From assembly GCA_963728925.1 (NCBI GenBank), contig CAVSMB010000017.1, positions 1-64,000 of the forward strand: a stretch of DNA of 64,000 nucleotides, in the 5' to 3' direction. Shown one piece after another: positions 43,316 to 51,445 of the stretch. The translations under genes were made by a program, and so were the position numbers. The notes beneath the pieces were generated by a model, which made no database searches, had not been told where the DNA came from, and worked only from the letters and a program-made list of their open reading frames with translations. The stretch's first letter is position 1. Each line of letters starts with the position of its first letter. Source of the stretch: JBBPZA01 sp963728925. GTDB lineage: Bacteria > Actinomycetota > Thermoleophilia > Solirubrobacterales > Solirubrobacteraceae.

Positions 43316-45037
43316 CTACTTGACCCGGAAGGCCCGGGTCAGCGAGCCCCGATTGCCCGCGGTGTCGCGCGCCGTCAGGACGATCCGCAGGCGGCCACGC
43401 TTCAGGCGGCCGAGAGTGATCTTGCGCTTCCCGGCGCGGAGGCTGCGGACCGCGAGGCGCTTTGTCGTGCGGTACCGCGTACGGACGCGCTTCTTCGCCT
43501 TCTTCGCCCGGTCGATCCGCGTCGCGACCCTGGCGGCCTCGGAGAGCCGGAAGGAGGCGACGAGGCGCCCCTTCGAGCGGCGAACCCGCAGCAGCGAGAG
43601 CTTCGGGCGCCGCCGGTCGCCGCCGGAGGCCCCGCCGCCGCCGGGCGAGCCGGGGGCGCCGCCGGACTGGCCGGAGCCCGAGCCGCTGGACGAGCCGGCG
43701 CCGGCGCCGCCGCTCGGGCCCGGTGATGCGGGCGCGGCACCCTGCCGCCGGATCCGGAGCACGACGGGGTCAGCCCTGACGTCGGTCACGATCTGCGCGC
43801 CGCTCGGCGTGCCCGGCAGCATCCACGGGCTGACCAGAGGGTCGCCGGCGGCGAAGCTCGTCACGCCGGGGACGGTGATGGTGTAGCGCTTCGGGGCGAC
43901 CGCGAGGCGCTGCTTGGTGTCGCGGTTCCAGACGCTGGCGGTCCGCCACAAGATCAGCAGGTGGCTGCCATCGGCCTGCTGGAGCACGAGGCGGCGCAGG
44001 TCGGAGGTGGCTCCGGCGAGCGTGTAGGGAAGCGGCGCCGGGGTGGCGGGGCGGCTGGTCCCGACCATCGCCAGGAGGTTCTTGAGCGCTGTGAAGGCGG
44101 GCTTTGGCGAGAAGTCGTTGCGCAGCAGCCCGTAGTTGGCCTGGGAGTTGAACGGGTCGTTGAAGGGGTTGATCAGCTCGAAGAAGTAGGTCCGCTCGAT
44201 CCCGTCGACGAAGTTCTCCAGCACCGTGCGGACGCTGTACACCGCGGCGGTCGGCTCGTCGGCGGCAGGCTGGTCGCCGGTGGTCGCGACGAGCGAGGTG
44301 TGGAAGCCCGCCTCGCTGGCCACCACCGGCTTGGACCCCGAGACCCGACTCACCAGCGCGTACTCGGAGAAGATGTGCTCGGGCGTCGGACTGCTCGCGC
44401 CGGTGTAGGGATGGATGTTCCCGCGGTCCAGCCACGCCGACTGGTTGCCCAGCGCCGCCCGGGACCGCGGATCGACCAACGCCGGCCCCAGCACCTTGAT
44501 CCCCCGCAACGCCGGATCGGCCTTCAGCTTGGCGTAGAGCTGACGGCCCCAGGACACCAGCTTTCCCACCCAGTTCGGATCGCCGCTGTTGTCGGGCTCG
44601 TTGGGCCACTCCACCGACTCCACCGCGCCGGCGTCCAGACGGTTGCGGATGGCCGCCAGGCACGGATCGATCGCGCCACCGAAGGAGCAGTCGAAGGGGA
44701 CGACCAGGTCGAGGCGGATCCCCGCTCGCGCCGCGGCGTTGAGCCGGTTGTAGAGCGTCGTGTTCCAGTCCGCGTTGCTCGAGGCGAAGATCCCGTCACG
44801 GATGTGCGCGACTCCGAGCTCGCGAACGCGCGCAACGACGCGGTCCCACTGCCCGTAGGGCGTGTCGAGGAAGCTGGTGTGGGCGACCACGCCGACGGAG
44901 TCGCGGAACGCCCCCGCGCTCGCCACCGGTCCAGTCGTCGTCTCCGCGCCCTGCGCCCTGTCGACGTCCGCGGCGCCAAGGGCACCCACGCACGCGACGA
45001 GGCCGAGCGCGCTCAGCAGCCTCCCGCTGATCGTCAT
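43316..45037 (-). CDS. Secreted clan GH-A hydrolase with Gly/Ser linker and basic C-terminal module
   Basis: A 573-residue exported protein. Signal peptide at 1-25 (LLSALGLVACVGALGAADVD). Residues ~35-350 form a TIM barrel with IRDGIFASSNADWNTTLYNR, acid/base Glu in VEWPNEPDNSG, and nucleophile Glu in KPVVASEAGFHTS, then NPFNDPFNSQANYGLLRNDF and SPKPAFTALKNLLA. A beta domain follows to ~455, then a long Gly/Ser/Pro linker and a Lys/Arg-rich module of ~105 residues (RRSKGRLVASFRLSEAARVA and later TARDTAGNRGSLTRAFRVK), an Ig-like/REJ type common in these bacteria. It could act on cell-wall or environmental polysaccharide. The upstream GTG 45097 would add 20 residues without signal character. 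Confidence 0.85.
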   Translation of the reverse strand: MTISGRLLSALGLVACVGALGAADVDRAQGAETTTGPVASAGAFRDSVGVVAHTSFLDTPYGQWDRVVARVRELGVAHIRDGIFASSNADWNTTLYNRLNAAARAGIRLDLVVPFDCSFGGAIDPCLAAIRNRLDAGAVESVEWPNEPDNSGDPNWVGKLVSWGRQLYAKLKADPALRGIKVLGPALVDPRSRAALGNQSAWLDRGNIHPYTGASSPTPEHIFSEYALVSRVSGSKPVVASEAGFHTSLVATTGDQPAADEPTAAVYSVRTVLENFVDGIERTYFFELINPFNDPFNSQANYGLLRNDFSPKPAFTALKNLLAMVGTSRPATPAPLPYTLAGATSDLRRLVLQQADGSHLLILWRTASVWNRDTKQRLAVAPKRYTITVPGVTSFAAGDPLVSPWMLPGTPSGAQIVTDVRADPVVLRIRRQGAAPASPGPSGGAGAGSSSGSGSGQSGGAPGSPGGGGASGGDRRRPKLSLLRVRRSKGRLVASFRLSEAARVATRIDRAKKAKKRVRTRYRTTKRLAVRSLRAGKRKITLGRLKRGRLRIVLTARDTAGNRGSLTRAFRVK

Positions 45038-45187
45038 CACGCCCCCTTCCGTCGCTCGCACCCACGTTCGCGGGTGCTGACGGTCGTGATGGGCCACAGA
45101 CTACGCGGAACGGCGACCTCCCCGCACTACGCCTTCGTCGCTGGCGTGTTGCCGGCGGCTTCTCGGCGCCTCACAAGGGACAAACAG

Positions 45188-45345
45188 TCGCCTCGGCCCA
45201 GCGGGCTCTCGCCGACGGCCACGAAGCGGCCGCCGCGCGCCTCAACGACGGCATGGTCGACCTCCTGCGGACCGAGAACGGCGCCGAAGGGATGATGTCC
45301 TTCATCGAGCGCCGACCGGCGAAGTTCACTGCAAGTTGCAGCACG
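45188..45345 (+). pseudogene. Enoyl-CoA hydratase C-terminal fragment
   Basis: A plus-strand frame reads AQRALADGHEAAAARLNDGM then LLRTENGAEGMMSFIERRPAKFT, matching the usual C-terminal helices of crotonases (TED-x-x-EGM-x-AFLEKR-x-P-x-F). The catalytic core is absent, and the frame runs on into the tRNA gene region. It is a relic beside tRNA-Val, perhaps left by an integration or deletion. Confidence 0.5.
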
Positions 45346-45368
45346 GCCGCCCGCGAGCGCTTCGAGGA

Positions 45369-45440
45369 TGGGCGCGGCGGGTTTCGAACCTGCGACCTCT
45401 CGCGTGTGAAGCGAGCGCTCTCCCACTGAGCTACGCGCCC
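45369..45440 (-). tRNA. tRNA-Val(CAC)
   Basis: 72 bases on the minus strand. Acceptor GGGCGCG pairs with CGCGCCC, discriminator A. D arm TAGCTCAGTGGGAGAGC; anticodon stem CTCGC/GCGAG with loop TTCACAC, anticodon CAC (valine GUG); T arm GCAGGTTCGAAACCCGC. CCA is not encoded. Confidence 0.95.
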
Positions 45441-45517
45441 TGCGGAGGCGAGGGTACCGAGCGCGAGGCGGCTTCGGTAGCGTCGGCCGGGGCACGCTGC
45501 GATCGAGAGGAACGACG

Positions 45518-46279
45518 ATGGGAACGCGAACGGAGTACGCGCCGGGCACCTTCAGCTGGGTCGATCTCACCACCAGCGACGCCGCCGGGGCCAAGGACTT
45601 CTACGGCAGCCTCCTCGGATGGGACTACGAGGACAACGAGATCCCGGGCGGCGGCGTCTACTCGATCGCGAAGGTCGGCGGAGAAGCCGTCGCGGCGATC
45701 TCGCCGAGCACCGAGAGCTCTCCTCCCAGCTGGAACAACTACGTAACCGTCGCGAGCGCCGACGACGCGGCCGCGAAGGCGCAGCAGCTCGGCGGGCAGG
45801 TGATCGAGAAGCCCTTCGACGTGATGGAGGCGGGGCGCATGGCGCTGATACGCGACCCGACCGGCGCGGCCCTGTGCCTGTGGGAGCCGCGGGCCAACAT
45901 CGGCGCCGGCCGCGTCAACGATCCCGGCGCACTGACCTGGAACGAGCTCCACACGCCCGACCTCGACCGGGCGCTGGACTTCTACTCGGGGCTCTTCGGG
46001 TGGACGGCCGAGGCGATGGACACGCAGGGCGGCCCCGCCTACTCGGTCATCAGGGTGGGCGAGCGCAGCAACGGCGGCGCCATGGACGCCCAGGAGGACG
46101 AGCCGCCCAACTGGCTCCCCTACTTCACCGTCGAGCAGTGCGACGGAGCGCTCGAGCGGGCCGTCGAGCTCGGGGGGCGCGAGCTGCACCGGATGGACGT
46201 GCCGCAAGGCAGGATCGGGATCCTGACGGACCCCCAGGGCGCGGCCTTCGCGGTGTCCGAGGGCGAGGTGGGCGACTGA
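45518..46279 (+). CDS. VOC-family protein with two tandem glyoxalase domains
   Basis: A 253-residue cytoplasmic protein made of two betaalphabetabetabeta glyoxalase/bleomycin-resistance modules. The first begins FSWVDLTTSDAAGAKDFYGS LLGW (residues ~12-35) and ends with ALIRDPTGAALCLWEP. The second begins LTWNELHTPDLDRALDFYSG LFGW and ends with IGILTDPQGAAFAV. This two-module form is common in Streptomyces and is often annotated as hydroxylase or dioxygenase-like, with unknown substrate. Metal ligands (His/Glu) are only partly recognisable: H in ELHTPD and E in LWEP. The ATG follows GAGAGGAACG. Confidence 0.88.
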   Translation: MGTRTEYAPGTFSWVDLTTSDAAGAKDFYGSLLGWDYEDNEIPGGGVYSIAKVGGEAVAAISPSTESSPPSWNNYVTVASADDAAAKAQQLGGQVIEKPFDVMEAGRMALIRDPTGAALCLWEPRANIGAGRVNDPGALTWNELHTPDLDRALDFYSGLFGWTAEAMDTQGGPAYSVIRVGERSNGGAMDAQEDEPPNWLPYFTVEQCDGALERAVELGGRELHRMDVPQGRIGILTDPQGAAFAVSEGEVGD

Positions 46280-46447
46280 CTCCCACGGGCTCTCGCGCCG
46301 ACTGACGGCGGATCACGCGTTGGCGCGTTTCGGGACGTTGAGTTCGGTTTCTCGCCAACGGTTCGCCATGCCTGCGAGCGTGGCGGCTTTTCCGCCACGG
46401 GACACCGCAGGGCGGTGATCAAGCTGCGTCGATAGGCTCGCGGCATT

Positions 46448-46819
46448 GTGCGGCGGCGGCGAGCAGAGCGACGCGCGCGCGTCGTCGGCGCGTTCTGGAT
46501 CGGCGTGGGCGCGATGCACTTCGCGATCCCGAAGCAGTACGAGGCGATCATGCCCGAGTGGCTGCCCGCCCACCGGGAGCTCGTCGCGGCCAGCGGCGTT
46601 GCGGAGATGGCCGGCGGGGTCGCTGCGCTGCATCCGGCCAGCCGCAGGGCGGCACGGTGGTGGCTGCTCGCGACGCTCCTCGCCATCTATCCCGCGAACG
46701 TGAACATGTGCTTCAACGCGGAGCGCTATCCCAAGATCCCGCCGTGGGCCCTGTGGGCGCGCCTTCCCTTCCAGGGCGTCTTCGCCTGGTTCGTCCTCTG
46801 GGGCACCCGGGGCCGCTGA
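46448..46819 (+). CDS. DoxX-like small membrane protein
   Basis: A 123-residue protein with four membrane helices: RVVGAFWIGVGAMHFAIPKQ (first helix with the H-F motif of DoxX relatives), MPEWLPAHRELVAASGVAEM then AGGVAAL, WWLLATLLAIYPANVNMC, and WARLPFQGVFAWFVLWGTRG. The GTG start at 46448 follows weak ribosome-binding sequence. DoxX relatives are linked to redox stress and thiol systems, but function here is unknown. It precedes the DNA ligase gene by 45 bases in the same direction. Confidence 0.8.
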   Translation: MRRRRAERRARVVGAFWIGVGAMHFAIPKQYEAIMPEWLPAHRELVAASGVAEMAGGVAALHPASRRAARWWLLATLLAIYPANVNMCFNAERYPKIPPWALWARLPFQGVFAWFVLWGTRGR

Positions 46820-46864
46820 GGCGCCCGCCGAGCCGCGCCTGAGCGTCTACCGTCGCGGTCCACC

Positions 46865-48373
46865 ATGCTGCTGCGCGACGCCGCCGAGACCTCGGAGGCC
46901 GTGCGGGCGACGTCCTCGCGGCTCGCGAAGGTCGAGCGCCTCGCGGCGCTGCTGCGCACGGCGGCGCCCGGCGAGGTCGTGGCCGTGGTGAGCTGGCTGA
47001 CCGGCGCGGTGCGGCAGGGCGCCATCGGGATCGGGTGGGCGAAGCTGCGCGACGCCCCGGCCCCGGCCGCGGAGCCGTCGCTGACGGTGGCCCAGCTCGA
47101 CGCCGCGCTCGAGCGGGTCGCCGCCCTGCGCGGCTCGGGCTCGCAGGCCGCGCGCCGCGCCGAGGTGGCGGCGCTCTTCGGTCGCGCGACCCAGGTGGAG
47201 CAGGGCTTCCTGCGCCGTCTGCTGCTCGGCGACCTGCGCCAGGGGGCGCTCGCAGGGGTGATGACCGAGGCGGTCGCCCGCGCCTCCGGCGTCGCCGCGA
47301 CCCAGGTGCGGCGCGCCCTCATGCTCCACGGCGACCTCGGCGCCGTCGCCGCGATCGCCATGGGCGCCGGCGAGGCCGGGCTGCGGGCGATCGGCCTGGA
47401 GGTCGGCCGTCCGGTGCAGCCGATGCTCGCCTCGCCGGCGACCGGCGTCGACGATGCCCTCGAGCGCATTCACCCGGCTCTCGTGGAGGTCAAGCTCGAC
47501 GGCGCGCGCATCCAGGTCCACCGGCGCGGCGGCGAGGTGGCCGTGTTCACCCGCAACCTCGACGAAGTGACCGCGCGTGTGCCCGAGGTCGTGGAGGCGG
47601 CGCTGTCGCTGCCGCTGGACACCGCCATCCTCGACGGCGAGGCGATCGCGCTGCGCGACGACGGGCGCCCGCACCCGTTCCAGGTCACTGGCTCGCGCTT
47701 CGCGACGCGCGGGCGCCACGACGTCCGGCTGAGCCCGTTCTTCTTCGACCTCCTGCACGCCGACGAGGAGGATCTCGTCGACCGGCCGGTGGCCGAGCGT
47801 GCGGCGCTCCTCGATGGGTCCGTTCCGGCCGAGCTCCGGGTCCCTAACGCGACCGTCGTGGACGCCGGCGCCGCATCGGCGTTCCTCCAGGACGCACTGG
47901 CGCGCGGCCACGAGGGAATCGTGGTCAAGGCCCTCGACGCGCCCTACGCCGCGGGTCGCCGCGGCTCGGCCTGGCTGAAGGTCAAGCCCCGCCATACGCT
48001 CGACCTCGTCGTCCTCGCGGCCGAGTGGGGCCACGGCCGCCGGCGCGGCTTCCTCTCCAACCTCCATCTTGGCGCGCGTGAACGGACCGGCGAGGGCTAC
48101 GTGATGCTCGGCAAGACCTTCAAGGGCCTCACCGACGAGATCCTCGCCTGGCAGACCGAGCGCCTGCTGGAGCTCGCGACCCGTCGCGACGAGTGGGTCG
48201 TCCACGTCCGCCCCGAGCTCGTCGTCGAGATCGCCTTCGACGGCGTCCAGGCCAGCCCGCGCTATCCGGGCGGCGTGGCGCTGCGCTTCGCGCGCGTCCT
48301 GCGCCACCGTCCGGACAAGCCCGCGGCGCAGGCCGACACGCTCGACTCGGTGCTCGCCCTGCACGCGCGCTGA
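46865..48373 (+). CDS. lig: ATP-dependent DNA ligase
   Basis: A 502-residue ligase matching actinobacterial LigB in length. The N-terminal DNA-binding helical domain (~1-195) has LRRLLLGDLRQGALAGVMTE. The adenylation domain has motif I EVKLDGARIQVHR with nucleophile Lys210, motif III FTRNLDEVT, motif IIIa LSPFFFDLLH, motif IV HEGIVVKAL and motif V SAWLKVKPRHTLDLVVL. An OB domain completes it with ELVVEIAFDGVQASPRYPGG and VALRFARVL. It seals nicks with ATP. In mycobacteria LigB is non-essential and acts in repair; the essential NAD-dependent LigA is not in this window. Start MLLRDAAETS is canonical. Confidence 0.96.
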   Translation: MLLRDAAETSEAVRATSSRLAKVERLAALLRTAAPGEVVAVVSWLTGAVRQGAIGIGWAKLRDAPAPAAEPSLTVAQLDAALERVAALRGSGSQAARRAEVAALFGRATQVEQGFLRRLLLGDLRQGALAGVMTEAVARASGVAATQVRRALMLHGDLGAVAAIAMGAGEAGLRAIGLEVGRPVQPMLASPATGVDDALERIHPALVEVKLDGARIQVHRRGGEVAVFTRNLDEVTARVPEVVEAALSLPLDTAILDGEAIALRDDGRPHPFQVTGSRFATRGRHDVRLSPFFFDLLHADEEDLVDRPVAERAALLDGSVPAELRVPNATVVDAGAASAFLQDALARGHEGIVVKALDAPYAAGRRGSAWLKVKPRHTLDLVVLAAEWGHGRRRGFLSNLHLGARERTGEGYVMLGKTFKGLTDEILAWQTERLLELATRRDEWVVHVRPELVVEIAFDGVQASPRYPGGVALRFARVLRHRPDKPAAQADTLDSVLALHAR

Positions 48374-48390
48374 GAGCCTGTCGCAGCGCG

Positions 48391-49890
48391 TCAGCTCGTG
48401 TGGTGGACCTCCTGCAGCCCGTAGACGGGGGTGTCGAGTCCCTCGGCGCGGGCCTTGAGCTGCAGCGCGAGGTAGAGCGAGTAGTAGCGCGACTGGTGCA
48501 GGTTCCCACCGTGGAACCACAGGCCCTCCTGCTGGGTCGGCTTCCACATGTTGCGCTGCTCGCCCTCCCACGGGCCGGGGTCCTTGGCCGTGTCGGACCC
48601 CAGCCCCCAGACCTTGCCGACCTTGTCGGCCATCTCCTGTGAGGCGAGGTCGGCGACGAAGCCGTTCATCGAGCAGTAGGGGAGCGAGGCGAAGATCGTG
48701 TCGGCCTTCTCGGTCGTCACGCCCGACTCGACGGCCTCCTGCGAGTACAGCGCGCCGAGCCCTATGTCCATCAGCGTGGCGGAGCGCACGATGTGGGTCG
48801 AGGAGCGCTGGACCATCGTCACGTCGGCTCCGTGCTCCCACAGCGCCGCGCAGATGTCGTGCGCGGAGTTGTTGGAGCCGATGACCACCGCTCGCTTGCC
48901 CGCGTAGGCGTCGGGCCCCGGGTGCTCGGAGGAGTGGTGCTGGTCGCCTCGGAAGCGGTCCGCGCCCGGCAGCTCGGGGACGCGAGGCTTCGCGGAGATG
49001 CCCGTCGCCATCACGAGCTGCCGCGGCCGCAGCGTGTGCTGCGTCCCGCCGCGCTCGATGGCGACGAGCCACTCCCCGGCCTCCTCGTCGTAGCGCGCGC
49101 TCTTGGCTTCCGTCGAGCCCCAGTAGTTGAGCTCCATGACCTGCGTGTACATCTCGAGCCAGTCGGCGATCTTGTCCTTGGGCGAGAAGACCGGCCAGTT
49201 GTCAGGGAACCTGATGTAGGGCAGGTGGTCGTACCAGACCGGGTCGTGGAGGCACAGCGACTTGTAGCGGTTGCGCCACGAGTCGCCCGGACGGGCGTTG
49301 CGCTCGACGATGATCGTCGGCACGCCGAGCTGACGCAGACGGGCGCCGAGCGCGATGCCGCCCTGGCCGCCGCCGATGACGACCACCTCGGGCTGGCTCG
49401 AAACCCCGAGCTCATCGCCCTCGCGCACGCGCGCCGCCAGCCACGTCTCGCGGCCGGGTTCGGCGCCGTGGACGACGCCGGGCGGCCGCCGGTCACGGGC
49501 GGGCTCCTCGTGGCCCTTGAGCTCCTGCAGGGTGGTGAGCAGGGTCCAGGCCTTGCCGTCGCGCAGTCGCAGGTGTCCATGGCAGCGACCGACCTCGGTC
49601 TCGAAGGCCAGCCACGCCTCGGTCACGCCCTCAGCCTCGGCGGGCTCCTCGGTGGTCCGCCATCCGCGCGGCTTCGTCCGCTCGAGCGTGTGCTCGAGCA
49701 TGTCCCGGATGCCCTCCGGCCCCTCGACCGTCTTGAATTTCCAGGTGAAGGCCACGAGGTCGCGCCAGTAGCTGTCGTCGAGGAACAGCTCCGCTGCGGC
49801 CGTGGCGTCGCCCTGGGTGAGCGCCTCCTCGAAGCGCGACAGCCATGCGTCTACCTCGGCCGCCAAGGGCTGGACTGCGGTTGTCGACAC
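48391..49890 (-). CDS. Flavin-containing monooxygenase with N-terminal NTF2-like domain and an internal deletion
   Basis: A 499-residue protein. Residues 1-125 are an SnoaL/NTF2-like domain (DAWLSRFEEALTQGDATAAA). Then the FAD site VVVIGGGQGGIALGARLRQL, the FMO/BVMO-like DSWRNRYKSLCLHDPVWYDH and PVFSPKDKIADWLEMYTQVM, and an NADP site AVVIGSNNSAHDICAALWEH. At residue ~407 IFASLPY runs directly into CSMNGFVADL; full-length relatives have about 80-90 more residues between, ending in an ATGYGSMNG motif. The deletion keeps the frame and the C-terminus (KPTQQEGLWFHGGNLHQSRY, YSLYLALQLKARAEGLDTPV) is normal. The missing block contains part of the second FAD-domain sheet, so activity is doubtful. Confidence 0.85.
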   Translation of the reverse strand: MSTTAVQPLAAEVDAWLSRFEEALTQGDATAAAELFLDDSYWRDLVAFTWKFKTVEGPEGIRDMLEHTLERTKPRGWRTTEEPAEAEGVTEAWLAFETEVGRCHGHLRLRDGKAWTLLTTLQELKGHEEPARDRRPPGVVHGAEPGRETWLAARVREGDELGVSSQPEVVVIGGGQGGIALGARLRQLGVPTIIVERNARPGDSWRNRYKSLCLHDPVWYDHLPYIRFPDNWPVFSPKDKIADWLEMYTQVMELNYWGSTEAKSARYDEEAGEWLVAIERGGTQHTLRPRQLVMATGISAKPRVPELPGADRFRGDQHHSSEHPGPDAYAGKRAVVIGSNNSAHDICAALWEHGADVTMVQRSSTHIVRSATLMDIGLGALYSQEAVESGVTTEKADTIFASLPYCSMNGFVADLASQEMADKVGKVWGLGSDTAKDPGPWEGEQRNMWKPTQQEGLWFHGGNLHQSRYYSLYLALQLKARAEGLDTPVYGLQEVHHTS

Positions 49891-50151
49891 CGATCTCTCC
49901 TCCCGCCGGGTGACCTGACGCGCATATTGTCAGGCCTGCCGCGGGGGCCGGGGCGCCAGAACGAGCCGGGGACGATCCCCGCGGGCGACACAAGCGCCGG
50001 GCTTCTCGATCAATACGAACGCCAACGAGCAGACCGGGACGGCGACGGGAGATCGGGACGGCGGGCGATTCTCGCTCCGGCGCGGCGAGGCGGTTATGTT
50101 GCGGCCTGCAAAGGGCGACGATCCCCAACCGTGCCGATCCAGGAGCCTCGC

Positions 50152-51078
50152 ATGCCAGTCACCTCGATCCGACGGCCGGCCTTGGCTGCGCTGCTCGCCG
50201 TCGCGGCCGCCGTCTGCGCCGCCGCCTTGACCACCCCGGCCCACGCCGCCTCCGGCGCGGTGGCGCCCGGTTCGCGGTACCTGGCTCTGGGCGACTCGGT
50301 GACCTTCGGCTACGAGGAGCCTGGTGTGGTCCCGGCGCCGAACTACGCGAACGCCGCCAGCTTCGTCAACTACCCGCAGGAGTTGGGCGCGGTCCTGGGC
50401 TTGAAGGTCACCAACGCCGCGTGCCCGGGCGAGACGTCCGCAAGCTTCATCAACCCGTCAGCGCAGAGCAACGGCTGCGAGAATCAGATCGGGCCGAGCG
50501 GGACGCCCGTGCCCGGCGGGTATCGCACCCTCTATCCCCTCCACGTGAACTACAAGGGCAGCCAGCTAGCCTTCGCCGTGGCCTTCCTGCGTGCGCACCG
50601 CAGCGTCCGACTCGTCTCCCTCACCATCGGCCCCAACGACTACTTCGTCTGTCAGAAGACGACGGCCTCCGCCTGCACGAGCCAGGCCGACCTCAGCGCG
50701 CTGCTGACGAGGATCGGCGCCAACGTGCGGCGGATCCTCTCCGCGATCCGCGGACGAGCGCGCTATCGCGGACAGCTGGCGGTCGTCGATTACTACTCGC
50801 TCAACTACGCCTCGCCGTTCATCAGCGGCCTGGTCAGGAGGCTGAACCGGACGCTCAACCGCGCCGCCAAGCCCTTCGGCAGAGTCGTCGCCGACGGGTA
50901 CGCGGAGTTTGCGGCCGCCGCCGTGCACTCGGCAAACGACCCCTGCGCGGCAGGCCTGCTCACGCAGCTGGGGCAACCCGGCACGTGCGGCATCCACCCC
51001 ACCTACGCCGGACACGCACTGCTCGCCCAGGCGGTGGGGAAGGCGATCCGCCCGTCGGCCCTTCACCTGACCGGCTGA
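50152..51078 (+). CDS. Secreted SGNH/GDSL hydrolase
   Basis: A 308-residue exported protein. Signal peptide 1-33 (RRPALAALLAVAAAVCAAAL, TTPAHAA). Block I ALGDSVTFGYEEP gives the nucleophile Ser; block II has NAACPGETSASF with Gly; block III TIGPNDYF gives the Asn; the C-terminal GTCGIHPTYAGHALLAQA gives the His. The residue three before that His is Cys, where most members have the triad Asp, so the triad may be Ser-His. Substrate is probably an ester of lipid or polysaccharide. ATG 50152 has AGGAG seven bases upstream and starts the signal peptide. Transcribed toward the SRP RNA. Confidence 0.9.
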   Translation: MPVTSIRRPALAALLAVAAAVCAAALTTPAHAASGAVAPGSRYLALGDSVTFGYEEPGVVPAPNYANAASFVNYPQELGAVLGLKVTNAACPGETSASFINPSAQSNGCENQIGPSGTPVPGGYRTLYPLHVNYKGSQLAFAVAFLRAHRSVRLVSLTIGPNDYFVCQKTTASACTSQADLSALLTRIGANVRRILSAIRGRARYRGQLAVVDYYSLNYASPFISGLVRRLNRTLNRAAKPFGRVVADGYAEFAAAAVHSANDPCAAGLLTQLGQPGTCGIHPTYAGHALLAQAVGKAIRPSALHLTG

Positions 51079-51170
51079 CCGGGTCGGTCCAGTCGGCTCG
51101 CGCGAGACGTCGACGAAGCGGTAGCGATAGCGCCCGAGGGGCACCGGCCTCCGGAGCGGTACCATTCCCT

Positions 51171-51445
51171 GCGGACCGTGCTAGGTGGGGAGGTAGCGGT
51201 GCCCTGCACCCGCAATCCGCTCTAGCGGGGCTGAACTCCCTCTCGAGGGGACCAGGCCCTTGGTGTGGCGCGCCGGTTGAAGCGTCGATGGCCGGGTCCC
51301 ACGCGGTGGAGGATCGTGAACCAGGTCAGATCCGGGAGGAAGCAGCCTTAAGCGACACCCTCCGGGCGCGGCGGGATCGCCCGGCCGGAGCAGAGCCCGG
51401 TGGCAGCGCCCGAGGGCCGTCTTCGACGGAGGGTGCACGGTCCGC
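51171..51445 (+). ncRNA. ffs: Signal recognition particle RNA (bacterial large type)
   Basis: About 275 bases. The 5' and 3' ends form a perfect 11-bp helix, GCGGACCGTGC (51171-51181) with GCACGGTCCGC (51435-51445). Close to the 5' end is GTGCTAGGTGGGGAGGTAGC, the Alu-domain sequence of large bacterial SRP RNAs. The domain IV tip that binds Ffh is at about 51318-51350 (GTCAGATCCGGGAGGAAGCA, asymmetric loop plus GGGA tetraloop). It pairs with Ffh to target membrane proteins. Its position near dnaX/ybaB/recR matches the arrangement seen in Bacillus. Exact ends are inferred from pairing. Confidence 0.9.
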
